From Saccharina japonica (Eukaryota; Sar; Phaeophyceae; Laminariales; Laminariaceae), in NCBI GenBank assembly GCA_008828725.1, contig MEHQ01004122.1, positions 94,714 to 158,713 on the forward strand: a stretch of DNA of 64,000 bases. Reading direction: 5' to 3'. This document shows, piece by piece, positions 47,546-59,263 of this stretch (within the stretch, counting starts at the first letter, position 1; each line of letters opens with the position of its first letter). Both the position numbers and the translations under genes were made by a program. Under the pieces are notes generated by a model that ran no database searches, was not told the DNA's origin, and saw only the letters and a list, made by a program, of their open reading frames with translations.

Positions 47546-48915
47546 CACCTGGTTTTCGTAGTATTCGGCAGTTGCATATCACCGTTTTATGTGGGGACTT
47601 ATTGGGGCCTGGGTGAATCATGTTGGCACACAGCAGCAGTAATTTTCCAGGGTTATTTACGGTTAACCGTCCGTGCACGGTGCCTTTTTTGTTTTTGAAA
47701 ATCCTACGCTCCGGTTCGGTGTGGTTTTTAGAAAGATGCCAGGTTCGTACATACCAGACATCACACATATCATACATACGTCAACTCGACACTGTCTGCT
47801 GTGATACATCATCAGTACGTATACGAGTACCATCACCAGTGTGGCACGGGAGAGTGCTCTGTCTTATGTATATGAACTCGTATACTCGTACCTGCACATA
47901 CATAGGAAGTGCCCGGTAACATCTTGTCGGAGATCACCGTAAGGATTTCCCATGCAAGTATCACCAAGTCACCCTGTTCATAAGATCTCTGGTAAGTAGG
48001 CCCATGCAACATGACCAAGCTTCGCGAACTCGGGACGGCTTTGAACACGAGCAGAGGCAGGAGGAGGGGATGTTATCTAGGGGCCGTCAGAGACCCCGTC
48101 CGTTTCTAAAGCAGTGGTGCTTTCGTCGCGTACGGTGACCAGAAGACGACGTACGTATCATACGATACGAGTACGACCAGAACGAGGATGAACGATACAA
48201 TCTCAGCAAAGGTTAAAAGTAGCAACCGCACTGCTGCATGCAATACTCGTACGTAGAGCAGCTGCGAATCGCTGTGGCCACGACGACAAGCACGGCGCAC
48301 GTACGAGTTGTACTACAGTATGCCAGCCTGCAACGTAAGAAGAAGGTGCCGGGCATGCCGGCGTAGGGAGAAGCGTGCGTTTTGAACGTGTGTGGGAGAA
48401 AAAACTTCTTTTTTTTTTTGCTTTTGCTCCACTCTAAGTTACTATGATAAAGTGGGCATCAAAGATCACTTGATTAAAGTATTGCTTTTTGGGCATCAGA
48501 CGAACTATATATAATAGATAGATATATACATATATATGCGCTCTCGACAGTTATAGTTGGTACAATTTGTAGGGCTGTGAGTTGGCTGGAGTTCCCGCTT
48601 AGTTAAAGCAACTGACTTTGGTCGACTAATAGTTGGCTGGCGAAGCCAGACGACTGCATTTTTTTGCATTATAGTAGCATAGTACACGAGCGGTACATTT
48701 TCTACTTTCCTTGGAGGGATACAATACATTTCTGAACCTGGCTTAATAGTAAAAGTCACCCCCCCCCCCCTCGAGGTGGCCTATTTGAAACCTATACAAC
48801 TTCCGCAGCGGCTGCCTTCAAGGAATCCAGCGAAACTATACCCGATATTGGAACAAATTGGCGTCGACCTTGGTATGCGTTTCGCCGTTATTTCCAACGC
48901 TTGTGGTGCAATCAG
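47546..48915. other. No gene recognised
   Basis: Short frames only. GAGGTGGCC..TTGAAACCTATACA at 48773-48800 resembles 34279-34315, so the similarity between the two gene regions may begin slightly before exon D of copy 2. Confidence 0.45.
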
Positions 48916-50912
48916 GGGATCGGGCTAACGAAGGAGAACCACATCAGCAGCGTCAACACGGCATCGTACCAGGCTGTAGCAACCTCGTCCGCTATTTACA
49001 AAGACAAGGTGAGCCCCTCTCTTCACCATCGAGGCGTCATCCCTCACGAACTCGGCATCTGGTGGCCGTTGACGCGGGCTACGATGATAGGGGTATCACG
49101 TTTTGGCCGAACCGTTCCCGACTGACGCATCTCCCCAACTATTGGACAACACTGGGGTACGATGGACTACCCGGTGCATGCCACGGTAGAAGTGCATCAT
49201 GTTTTTCTGCCTTCTAAGGGTGATCACTTGAGGAGCTCTATACGTCGCCCGAAAACTAATTTCAGAGGAAAACAAAAGTGCTACCTGACGAACAACGCCA
49301 TGACCTAACGATACAACGGGAAATGTTCCATCACAAGAACGGAATTCCCACAAGTTTGGGCAAAGGGAGCCTCGCCATTCAGAAATAAGTATAGCCAAAC
49401 ACTGCAACCTCTATCGTAGCACCCGTCACTCGTACCCAATACCCGGTGGGGGTACCACGTGCGTATTACATTTGCTTCGTTGTATGACCAGCTCTATGTC
49501 ATTGGCTTGTTCATTGAGTTGAGCTTGGAATTTCCCTGAAAGCCAGTTTATGGTTGTAAGGGATGTTGATCTCCTCAAAGAGCCTTGCAGAAACATTCGA
49601 TGCTACCCCTACCGTGTAGCATTCCACCGTGGTCAATCCACGCTCGTCACGTCGGACAGGGTCCTATCCATGTTCTACGCCAAACACGTGTTCGGTTTCA
49701 AATTCCATTGTTTCGAGTATGTATGTCTACTTCGAGGTATACCTTTGCCATGAAACCGCGGCGGTATCGCTTGGCCACGCGCAAACGTATGGAGAAAAGT
49801 ATTCAGGACTCAATCCATTGACTACTCTTTTCTTGTAGAACGAGCGTCGAAGTACGTGCTTACCCGTCCAAACTTATTTTGATACACCTGGTACGGTGTA
49901 TATCAATAGCACCGTGCTATATATGTATCCCAATCTGACGCTGGTAAGACAACAACATGCTGTGCTCTGCCCATGGTAACCAGAGGCCTCACTCGTGACC
50001 TTGTTTTCCCCAGAAAAATGCTACAGGCGTTGTGACCCCCTACGCATGGCTGTCTCTGGAGATAGCCCAGGAAACGAATTCGCTTGAGGAGATTACGGAG
50101 ATCAACCCCCTTGAGATCGCTGAGATGTTCGGAAACATCGGCGGCTTTTGGGGTGAGTTGAGCGAGTAACAAAATCGGAGTTTTGTGGTACGGAACGAGA
50201 TTATTACCTGGCTGTAAGTAGAAAGTGCCTGAGGTAGGCACAAGCATCCACTCTACACTCGCCAAGATGTGCGTTCGAAAGGCTAGACGTACGGCATGGG
50301 CTATAAACATGGCGGGCCATGACTGTTTGTTGATGCCTACTCGCGGCGAGTTCCCTACTCCGTTGTGGTGTCAACGTTTCGACGGCGAGTTATGCGTACG
50401 CTAGAGTAGGACTCCCTATTCTGAGAAATTACACAATGTGCAGTGTGGTGCCTGCTACATAGCTGAAGGCCCCAGTTGTGGGAATGACAAAATATATGAG
50501 ATCCGCAGCAGTATCAATGGCGTGATAATTATTGACGAGTGCAGGTCAGATATATACCAATGCTATTAATCGTGCTGTTCACGGAGACATATCTAACTGG
50601 TCTTTCACGGGCCTTGTTTGTGGAATGTGTAACTCCAACGGTTTGTCCCTTGCTGCAGATTTACTCCTGCTGTTGTGGCCGATATTATTCGTGACGGCAG
50701 CACGCCAGAAGCCCCATCTTAGGGTTCGCAACTTCAAGAAGTCGGCCACGAGAGGGTCTGAGCGTGTCGCGAGCGTATCGGGAACGATCTTGCGTTCTGT
50801 GGTATCGAGTCGGCGGAGAAAAACAGCCAAACGAGCCGGGCAGCGTTCCACAGGAGAAGTAGGCGAAGCAGGTCCAGCGTGGGAATGCACCGATCGCTCA
50901 TTCTCTCAACAG
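48916..50912 (+). CDS. Membrane protein gene, partial copy 2
   Basis: Exons D, E and F of the 24.7-37.5 kb gene are repeated at 48916-49008, 50014-50152 and 50659-50912, with the same splice sites and phases (0, 0 to 1, 1 to 0). All are open: GIGLTKENHISSVNTASYQA, then VTPYAWLSLEIAQETNSLEE, then DLLLLLWPILFVTAARQKP and an Arg-rich tail. Exon E is two codons and exon F one codon shorter than in copy 1. No exons A-C were found upstream, where the LTR element and unrelated sequence lie. It could be a 5'-truncated duplicate, or a gene with different or unrecognised first exons. The intact frames argue against long-standing loss of function. Confidence 0.65.
49173..49427 (+). mobile_element. MITE family 1 copy in intron D-E of copy 2
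   Basis: Left GGTGCATGCCACGGTAGAAG, right CCTCTATCGTAGCACCCGTC. The flanks ACCC and ACTC match at three of four bases. It is absent from the corresponding intron of copy 1 as far as can be aligned. Confidence 0.82.
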
Positions 50913-51099
50913 GTGACGAGTGCATTTATTGGCGAAGTATATATACCGTACGGTATGCAGTTAATGTTCGACTCGCTCGCGCATTGGCGCTTTCTTCTTG
51001 ACTACAGCAGCAGGCCACAAAGGCTTGGAAAGATTTGAAGCGTGGGCCAACGTATTAACATGAGTAGAGTGCGACACACTTTCATCTCCAGATCTTCCT

Positions 51100-51546
51100 T
51101 TCAGGGGACCCGCTTTGTGTGATACGAGCGTAAGGCATGCAACCCATAGAGACCCGTCACTCAATAGCCAAACAGCTAAAGCCGGCAACAAATGAGTATG
51201 CCCCCCAACCCGCACTCCCCATCGGCTCTCCCTCCCCCCTTCTAACCCATCTCGACAAAATCCCTCGCACGGGCACCTCTCTCGGCATCTCGGCGTCCCG
51301 CAGAACGCCCCATCCAGACGGAGCCCCAATCTTCCACCCATGTTAAGGACACCGGCATCACGCTGCCTTCTGACGCCCAAAGTTCCACGAGTAAGGTCCT
51401 CAAAAGCATCGATGCAAGGGGTCGGAGCCGGAAAGGATCAGCAGCGTGCGAGAGCCCCTCCAGGCCAGAGTGTCCAGGCGATCCCGACTTTGTCGCGGGC
51501 CACACCGACGGCGAGCCTCAGCAGTACCCGCGATTTCAGTTTGTAG
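51100..51546 (+). other. Region matching the copy 1 3' exon, copy 2
   Basis: The segment after the acceptor CTTCCTTTCAG (51094-51104) aligns with the copy 1 3' exon region. In phase 0 it stops within five codons. A frame with the conserved SSTRDF end is open from about 51196 to 51546 but has a TGA at about 51193-51195, within a stretch of about 60 bp not seen in copy 1. As in copy 1, the true C-terminus is unclear. Confidence 0.4.
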
Positions 51547-52840
51547 GTATTTATACAACATGCCGAAATTTCCTCGGCCTGGTGTTTTATGCGGATGATC
51601 CATGTGTTATCCAGCTAAATTATGCGGCCCGAGTTCTCCAAAGCACCCTAGCTAGGTAGGTTAAGATGTGGAGTAAGACAACTCGCCGATTGCACCCCAA
51701 GCCAAAGACCGTACGCCGTAAAAACGAGAGGGTGCAAAAATAAGACCTCATCGAATATTACGGAACACGAGTTGGTGAAGTGCACTGCAGGAAAAATCGG
51801 GCTTTGCCACTTGCCGATTGGCATTCAGGGGCGGGACAATACAGACCTCCGTGCTACATGTTGGCTATTGTCGGGTTGGCTGTTGCATTGCCAGATTGAT
51901 TCAAGTCTGCGATAGTTTAGAGCCTCCCCGAGTTCGAACGTGTGGGTGCAGTACGCGCCGTGGTGGGGACACAGCCAGCTCAGCACGACGGCGGCGGCGG
52001 CGGCGGCGTGAGAGCACATATGGTTCGTAGAACAAGGGGAGAGGGTAAAGGAGGGCGACGCGGCAGGGGTGCAAGAACGGGAAGGTTGGCCGCGAAGATG
52101 GAACCGTAGGGACAACAGCCCTTTGATTATTCTGTAGTAGCGGAATATCTGTATGCACTTGGTGATGCTGTGTTGTTTATAGGTTAAACATCCTGCCGTT
52201 TGGCTGAAACTATAGATGTACGAAGAAGAAGGTATGGCGAAGTCCACCTGTTTCGTGTGAACTATTAAGAGTTGTGAAGCAGCAGGGGAATATTGGTGGC
52301 GGGATTTTTCGTGAGACTTTTGAACCTCTGTCGTCCTCGATAGTTAAAACTTGTCGTTAGAATAGGTGTATCGGCAATTTGATTATTTAGGCATTGAGTG
52401 CGGATTTGACAATAACAATAAACACATATACGAGGTCAGAGGGGTTTCCATCATCGGCACCGGCCGAGATCAGTAGCAGAGTATATCCAAGGGGGAAGGG
52501 GGGGTTAACAGACAGACAGCGTTACACTTGCTAGCCGGGGTACATCTCAGCAGCAGCGAAGCGCTGCGGTGTGTGGGTGCATTTCTAAGCCAAATCGTGG
52601 AGGGCGTGAAGCCCCTTTTGGGTCTGCCGACGGAAACATATGACGACGAAAAAGTACGGTTATACCATCTGCTATAGGTGTACGTAAACAAAAACACCTG
52701 ACACGCCAATTTGTATTTGGGAGTCCTAGCAAGGGGGGGAGGGGGTATACTAACACCAAGTACACTTCTTTCTAAAAATAAAAGTCATTCATTTAATTCG
52801 TCCAGAAACTTGACCATTCTGGTTTAGTTTTCATTCCGAC
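51547..52840. repeat. Downstream part of duplicated segment, copy 2
   Basis: Matches 38132-39296 and 39934-40170 in order, including GGCTGTTGCATTGCCAGATT, the GGC microsatellite, CTAGCCGGGGTA and CGGAAACATATGACGACG. No coding frame is supported. Confidence 0.65.
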
Positions 52841-52989
52841 CCTGGGAAGGAATGTGCGTCCTTTTGTCTCTTCTTCGTGCGCGCCTGCATCGACCACTGT
52901 CTGGTTGGGGATAACACAATCGGTGTTCAATCTACAAGGCAACAGGCCGTGTTCTATGAATGCCCAACACGGATGCAGCATGTTCCTCT

Positions 52990-53300
52990 ATGCCATGGCC
53001 ACTGCCGTAACATGCCGCGACATGCCGTGGCATGTCGTAGTAGCCCGCGACATTTGCCACGACATACCGCGGAACGACTACCGTGGCAAGGCCCACGGCA
53101 AGCGCCACAGCAACCCTCTCAGAACGTTACAGTAAGGCCCGCAGAATAATGGCAAGACCCAGAGCACGCCACGGCAATGTTCACGACATATCACGGCAAT
53201 ACCCACGGCAAGGCCCACAGCAGATCTCTCGGCAAAGCCCCGCGACCATGCCCAAGGCACCACTTGTGGCAAGTCCCCGCGTGGCAAGGCCATATTGTTG
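52990..53300 (+). repeat. 11-bp CCCACGGCAAG array
   Basis: Units such as CCCACGGCAAG and TCACGGCAATA recur every 11 bp (some 10 or 12), with ATGCCGTGGCATG palindromes near the left end. It shares the CCCAYGG backbone with the arrays at 2.3-5.0 kb and 55.5-57.8 kb but has its own variant unit. There is no inverted partner array here; it lies 170 bp left of the large foldback. Confidence 0.75.
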
Positions 53301-53684
53301 ACGGTTTGGCCGAGTAGAGAAACGGGTGCCGGCGGGCTCGCCGGTTTACACGTGCGCAACGCCACGGGCTTCCGAGAGTCAGAGAGTAAAGAGCGCTTGA
53401 CATCGGTCGAATTACAGTAGACTAGGCCCGGAGAAACTGCAAGCGTGTGTAACGTACGAGGGAATCATGAAGAGGTACAGGGATAATCATTTGAGATTTC
53501 CCGAAAATTACAAGATTTTGTTTTCGTAGAATCACAAATAAAAACGAACAGCCCAGAATGAAGATACGTATCAAAACCAAAGGCATTTTGCCCCACCGAT
53601 TGACATGACGAAACAGAAGGCCTGCTCGGTAACACAGGGAACTGGAGCTCCCTTCTACCCAATGCCGGCGTCATTTGAGCCCTT

Positions 53685-53984
53685 GTGGCCGGCACACTGC
53701 TCTCCGACCTGCCGGCAAGGCGTGTCTCTCCGAACTACAAAAACCACATCAAGTCGGAAGTCCAGATGTATGCACCAGAAACATTAATGGGGCTCGAGCC
53801 AGCATCTCAGCCCAACGAAACCAAGGTGGACATGCACGCCACGACCCATGAGTCCATTGCAACGTCGGCCGTTCCCAATTTCGATGCTTGCATCGATCGC
53901 GGGGTCAATCTGCTCGTACTCGTTCGTACCAGAAGTGAGAGGAATTGCGGCGCGTCGGTATTCATATCTACATCATCCTCGTAG
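53685..53984 (+). CDS. Unrecognised frame in foldback left arm
   Basis: Reads MAGTLLSDLPARRVSPNYKN, then LMGLEPASQPNETKVDMHAT, then NFDACIDRGVNLL. It is mirrored on the minus strand at 54301-54675, where changes such as NYKNHIK to NCKKHSK are seen. It may be an exon captured into the foldback; no family is recognised. Confidence 0.3.
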   Translation: MAGTLLSDLPARRVSPNYKNHIKSEVQMYAPETLMGLEPASQPNETKVDMHATTHESIATSAVPNFDACIDRGVNLLVLVRTRSERNCGASVFISTSSS

Positions 53985-54300
53985 GTCAGAGGCTGAACCC
54001 TCACTGATGGAGGCTTATTTTTCGCTGCGACGACTTGAGGCTGTCTCCCGAGGTCAGAGGGGCCACTTGAGAGGCTGAAGCTGGTCATGGGGTGCCTTGT
54101 CGAAGGAGAACGCGCCGCTGTTCGAAATCGGCTCTTGATCTGCTCTGTTGAGATTTTCGGGGTACATTTCTCTCTTGGCGAATCTGGACGGAGGGCAGCC
54201 CTACCTCTGAAGGGCGAGACCATTTGCGTCGCCGATTGCTCTCTTCGAACCCGCTGCTAGAGGACAACAACCACGCCAAACGTATCTGCACTCCTCTTCC

Positions 54301-54675
54301 CTAGGTCGAGCACGAGTTGCGCCTACAAGCAGCATAATCTGCGTAAGTTTCCTTGATCGGCGAAACGATCTTATTGGTGATATTTTGGTACGAGTACTCG
54401 TAATTTTGTATTTTCGTACAGCAGTACCAGCACCGCACGAGTACGAGCAGATTGACCCCGCGATCGATGCAAGCATCGAAATTGGAAACGGCCGACGTTA
54501 CAATGGACTCATGGGTCGTGGGGTGCATATCAACCTTAGTTTCGTTGGGCTGAGATGCTGGCTCGAGCCCCATTAATTTTCCTGGTGCACGCATCTGGAC
54601 TTCCGACTTGCTGTGTTTTTTGCAGTTCGGAGAGACACGCCTTGCCGGCAGGTCGGAGAGCAGTGTGCCGGCCAC
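54301..54675 (-). CDS. Mirror frame in foldback right arm
   Basis: The partner of 53685-53984, with the same start MAGTLLSDLPARRVSPN and the same CIDRGVNLLVLVR segment before the spacer. The two frames converge on the spacer, so transcription through the locus would make a long hairpin. Confidence 0.3.
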   Translation of the reverse strand: MAGTLLSDLPARRVSPNCKKHSKSEVQMRAPGKLMGLEPASQPNETKVDMHPTTHESIVTSAVSNFDACIDRGVNLLVLVRCWYCCTKIQNYEYSYQNITNKIVSPIKETYADYAACRRNSCST

Positions 54676-54904
54676 AAGGGCTCAAATGACGCCGGCATTG
54701 GGTAGAAGAGAGCTCCAGTTCCTTGTGTTACCGAGCAGGCCTTCTGTTTCGTCACGTCAATCGTGGGGGCAAAATGCCTTTTGTTTTGGTATGTATCTTC
54801 ATTCTGGGCTGCTCGTTTTTATTTGTGATTCTACGAAAAAATATAAAAAGATTTAGAAACTTCTTATAATTTTCGGGAAATCTCAAATTATTATCCCTGT
54901 ACCA

Positions 54905-55530
54905 GGTATATGCGGATACTTTGTTCGTGAAGGAGGAAACGTACGAGGGAGTTATACATTCTACGCTTTCGTGTCACGGTTTTTGTGTTTTGCCATTTTG
55001 TTAGTACGTACCAGGTATACAGCAGTACCTGCGACCAACCTCCAACTGCTAACTGGTGCTACTGTCTGTTGTAGGTAGCCTATGCTGAAGCAGCAGTAGT
55101 ACGTAGTAGTGCTCGGAGTCCATACCTGGTAAGCAGTAGTACAGTAGTAGCCACAGTACGTGCAGCATTTCCGTCGTTCTGTGTGAGTTCTTCAGTATAA
55201 ACAAATATTTCTATCCGTCGATATCCAGCACACCCAATTCCCGTGCCGATTATTTATCTTGAATATGTTCAAGTTATGTGGTCACGAAACCGCAACAAAG
55301 ACACGCTACATCGTAACGCAGTAATGAGACTAGACAATTCAATGCCATGCCATCGTACTGGATACGACAGGCACGACATACACATGCTATAAATCCAGAT
55401 GCGTTGAAAGAGAGAACGGTCTATAGAAAACAGCAGTACTCGTAGTCTACTACAGTAAGTGTGAGTACATATATAGCGACGATCGACATTCTAATATATT
55501 TTGCTGAAGGTGTATGGGCCTCACATAGTA
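54905..55530. other. No gene recognised
   Basis: Rich in TACCAGGTA and CAGTAGTA words (54899, 55012, 55091, 55128, 55137). No frame or element ends were recognised. Confidence 0.5.
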
Positions 55531-55534
55531 AGTA

Positions 55535-56625
55535 TCACCCACGGGCAGTCCATGGGCCGCTCACGGAGAGCTCACGGACGTCAGCCCACGGACAGTCCGC
55601 AGACAGCCCCCAGACACCCCACCGACAGCTCAAGGACAGACCACGCTCAGCCCAGGTCCAGGTCGCGGAGAGTACATGCACAATCCATGGGCAGCGCGCG
55701 GACAGCCCGCGTTTAGACCGCTGTAAGCCCTCGGGCAGTCCACAAGCAGCCCATGGACCGCCCGCATGCAGTTCACGGACAGTCCATGGAAAAACCACCG
55801 GCAGCGTGCGGACGACCCACATGCAGCCTATAGACAGCCCACAAGCAGTCCACGGACGACATCCCATAGGTTGACCGAAAACAGCCCGTGGACAGCTCAA
55901 GAGTAGCTGAAGGACAGCCCACGGGCAGACCATAAGGCAGCCCACGCGCAGCCGACGGGCAGCCCATGGGTAGCCCATGGGCGGACCGAGAACAACCAAC
56001 GGGCAGCCCACGGGCGGTCCACGGACAGCCAATGAACACAATTAAGGTAGCCGTCTAGCATCCCAAGGATAGCCCGTAGACAATCCGTGGACAGCCCGTG
56101 AATAGCCCATGGACAGCGCACGGAGAGCTCACGGACAACCCATGGACAGGTCATGGACAGACCGAAGACAGTCCACGGGCAGCCCATGGACAGCTCATGG
56201 ACAGACCGAAGCCAGTCTACAGGTAGCCCATGGGCAACTAATGGACGCTCTGCGGGCAGTCCCCGGGCAGCCCATGGACAGTCTGTGGACAGCCTGCGGG
56301 CAGCCCACGCCCCCCTTACGGGCACCCCACGGGAAGGAAGCCCATAGAAAGCCCGCAGGTAGTCCACGGAGGCCCCTAGAATCCATGGACAGACCGAAAA
56401 TATTTCAAGGACAGTCACAGACAGGCAATCGAGTGCCCGACCGCAGCCACGAATTGCCCACAGACAGCCTATGGACAACCCAAGAAAAACCCACGGAAAG
56501 GCCATGGATAGGCCGCCGATGGCCCACGGGCAGTCTGTTTGAAGACACGACATGGACGTGCCATGGGAATAAATAACGAAATAACCGCGGATAAACCACG
56601 GACATTCTGGTCTATTAATCTCCAC
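55535..56625 (+). repeat. 11-bp CCCATGGACAG array, left half
   Basis: Continuous 11-bp units such as CCCATGGACAG, CTCATGGACAG and CCCACGGGCAG over about 1.09 kb. Changes are concentrated at a few unit positions. Repeat-coded frames up to 244 codons on the minus strand have an 11-residue period and are not genes. Confidence 0.92.
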
Positions 56626-57040
56626 GTGCATGCCATGGGAAGAATTGCGCGAAGACAGCCCCGTAGAGCCCAGTTAGTTTTTTCAACTTTAGGTGCTCTG
56701 TTGGATCTTGCTACGAGCTGGTTCCCGCGACTGGCGGAACATTTTCGTTTTCAATATTTGCGACATAGTGTTTTAAACAGATCGAAAACGAATGTTTGGC
56801 ATGGTCGTTGTAGAATATACAAAAGTCGGGGATGGTCTTTATTGACTCAGGACCGGCCTTTTCCTGATTCTGTTAATTGTTTTCATGGTGTGCGTTCATG
56901 ATAATGTTGTTCTTTTCCGCATCTTTGACCTTAAGTGGGAGACGAAATAAAACGAAGTGAACCATACCAGACCTAAACTATTTTTGTATCATGAATAACG
57001 ACCATGCACAATTTCGATTTCCAACTCTGTCCTGCCAGCA
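56626..57040. other. Spacer between opposite-facing arrays
   Basis: About 415 bp of unique AT-richer sequence with no supported frame. Confidence 0.6.
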
Positions 57041-57775
57041 GACCACGCATGGGCTACCTATGGGTTGCCCGCGGGCTTTCCACGGGCAATGCTTGGGCTA
57101 CCCGTGAGTTGTTTTCGTTCTGTCCATGGGCTTCCCGTGGACCGTCCGTGGGCTTCTTGTGGGCCGCCCGTGGCGGTTCTTGGTCTGCCCGTGGGTTCTC
57201 CACGGGTTGTCCATGGGCTATCCATGGGCTATCCATGGGCTGCCCACGGGCCGCCCGTGGGCTGCGCGTGGATTGTCTTCGGTGTGCCCATGGGCTGTTT
57301 TCCCGCGAGTTACCAACTGGCTGTCCACGGGCTGTCTTCGGTCTGTCCACGGGGTGCCCACGGGCTGTCTTCGATCTGCCATGGACTGCCCGTGGGTTGT
57401 CCATGGGCTACCTATGGGCTGCTCGTGGGCTGTCCGTGGGCTTCCCGTGGGCTGTTTATGAGCGAATTACCTTCGATCTGTGCATGGGCTGCCCGCGAGC
57501 TGCCCGCGGGCTGTCCGTGGGCTTCCCGTGGGCTGTCCATGAGCGAGTTACCATCGGTCTGTCCATGGGCTGGCCGCGAGCTGCCCGTGGGGTGTCCTTG
57601 TGGTGCCTGTGGGCTGTGTTCGGTCTGTCCGTGGACGGTCCAAGGGCTGCCCGTGGGCTGCCCGTGCAGTGTCCATGCGCTGCCCATGGGCTGCCCACGA
57701 GCGTCCCGCGGGCCGTCCGTATGCTGCCGGTGCACTGATCATGGACTGTGCGCGGCGTATTATTCCCATGGGCTG
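57041..57775 (-). repeat. 11-bp CCCATGGACAG array, right half, inverted
   Basis: The same unit in opposite orientation (CTGTCCATGGG, GCTGCCCGTGG) over about 0.73 kb. With 55535-56625 it forms a head-to-head pair around a unique spacer, like the pair at 2.3-5.0 kb. Confidence 0.92.
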
Positions 57776-58151
57776 CGCTGGGAGATTCATAAACAAAGAC
57801 AAATACTGTAGATCACACCCATCTAGAGAAGCTAACTTAGTTTTCGTACGGGCAAAAACAAACAAAAACAAAAGTACCACAGGTAGTACGTAGTTGTATA
57901 GAATGACCACGACATTTACGCACCAGGTCGACTGTACATCAGCCACACACAACAGATATTTCTGCCGCCACATTGACATATCAAACTGCGGATCGTATTA
58001 TTTTTTTTTTGTTGTAGTGAACCTTTTATGTATACCAGCTATATAGGTTAAAAAAGACCTGGTACGACGTTATCTGTGAGTTCAACATATTTTCTATAGT
58101 ACAGCGTCCTGCGGTAAAAGACAGCAGAGCCATTTTACATCATCATTTAGC

Positions 58152-59263
58152 AAGGCAGCCAGACGGGCGACTCCCGAAACGACTGATGTTCGGGGAGCTG
58201 GTGGGGGGGAAGGACCCGGGCGCGGGGTGCCCGGAGCGGAACTGGCAGACGTGCCTGAAGGACGACTTCAAAGCGTTCGGAGCTACGCACGGCTCTACGG
58301 ACGACCAGAGACGTGTCTTCGGAGTCCCGAATTCAGTTTGGGCGGAAGCAGCGAAGGTGAAGGGAGGAAGGCAGTGGTACAAGGGAGTGCTGCAGGGAGC
58401 TGAGAGGTTTATGACCTCCTGGCACAAGGACGAAGAGGAGGCTAGCCGGAAACGAGCGACCAAGCGAGAAAAAGAACGCAGCAATAACAAAGAGACACCA
58501 AGAACCAACGGGACGGGAGGGGTGCGGAAGAAGGGCGAATCGGCGAGGGAAGGAAACAAGCGAGAAATGGCGGACCGAGTGGCGCGATATGTGCCGGATT
58601 GACTGTCCTGGACTGTTTGTTTGTTTGTTTGTTTGTTTTGTTTTTTTCCCCCTCCCCCCCACCGCCGCACCATTGCACCACCCCCTCGGGATGACGTGTC
58701 AATGTGTTGTCTCTGCGGTCTTGTTTGTTTGAGTGTTTGTTTGTACTTTTGACTTGTCTCTTTGTCTTTGTCTTTGTCTTTTTCCCTTCGTTGTTTTTGA
58801 CCTTTTGCAGTTACACTGTTCGCAGGCCGGGGGTACATCAGTCACACGGGACCATAGTTTCCTTCCCCCGTATCATGTCTGCGTTTATAATCGGGGTGGA
58901 GGACTCGATTTGTTTGCCTGACCGGCGTGAACCCGGCACGGAACACCCCGGCATTATAGGGGCACCAAGGTAGAATCAGGGGGCGTGTACCCCCGATTGG
59001 TGATGTTGACTTTTCATTTTTATGTTTACCTTCACATAGCGTGTAGAGGGGAGCGGAGGGCTCCAGACTATCTGTTTTTGACTGGCTTTGATCGCTTTGC
59101 GGACCCTTCGGGTTCCATTTTTATTTCAGTATACCGTTTTTTGGGTAAGTTAGCCTGTGACCACGGGAATCGACCGTGTCAAGTGTTGGATTAGTACGGA
59201 CAGATGGAGGTACTGGATAGAGAGACCGGCACGGTTTTTAATGTGAAGACAACAACAACAACA
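58152..59263 (+). mobile_element. 5'-truncated non-LTR retrotransposon (LINE)
   Basis: ATTTAGC is duplicated at 58145-58151 and 59264-59270. The element starts inside the coding end of the reverse-transcriptase protein, has a long 3' untranslated part with GTTT and TTTGTC runs (58615-58790), and ends in an ACA microsatellite tail (59249-59263). Loss of the 5' part with a duplicated target is typical of LINE insertion. Confidence 0.88.
58153..58602 (+). CDS. C-terminal end of LINE reverse-transcriptase polyprotein
   Basis: The frame enters at the left end of the element and runs to TGA. It reads RQPDGRLPKRLMFGELVGGK, then RNWQTCLKDDFKAFG, W-rich helices (WAEAAKVKGGRQWYKG, RFMTSWHKDEEEASRKRA) and a basic Lys/Arg/Glu tail. 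This matches the conserved segment after the reverse-transcriptase domain of many non-LTR elements, commonly seen as RMPDGRLPKRLLFGEL..GKR..GRP..RW-D-LK-DLK. The CLKDDFKAFG version keeps this pattern, but DPGAGCPERNW replaces the usual basic RPRGRPKKRW. No catalytic domain remains, so it is inactive. Confidence 0.85.
   Translation, partial: RQPDGRLPKRLMFGELVGGKDPGAGCPERNWQTCLKDDFKAFGATHGSTDDQRRVFGVPNSVWAEAAKVKGGRQWYKGVLQGAERFMTSWHKDEEEASRKRATKREKERSNNKETPRTNGTGGVRKKGESAREGNKREMADRVARYVPD

Larger units (their letters stand above)
53474..54903. repeat. 1.43-kb foldback with coding-like arms
   Basis: The left arm 53474-53944 starts GGTACAGGGATAAT and the right arm 54424-54903 ends ATTATCCCTGTACC. 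The arms are near reverse complements with small indels, separated by a 479-bp unique spacer. Each arm carries the same open stretch (MAGTLLSDLPARRVSPN to NFDACIDRGVNLLVLVR), read toward the centre, 53685 onward on plus and 54675 downward on minus. Most differences between arms in this stretch keep the frame open. Confidence 0.88.

Noticed and set aside
55535-57811. Frames up to 248 codons rich in Gly, Leu, Ala, Cys and Trp
   Set aside because: They come from the 11-bp CCCATGGACAG arrays and are open in several frames and on both strands.
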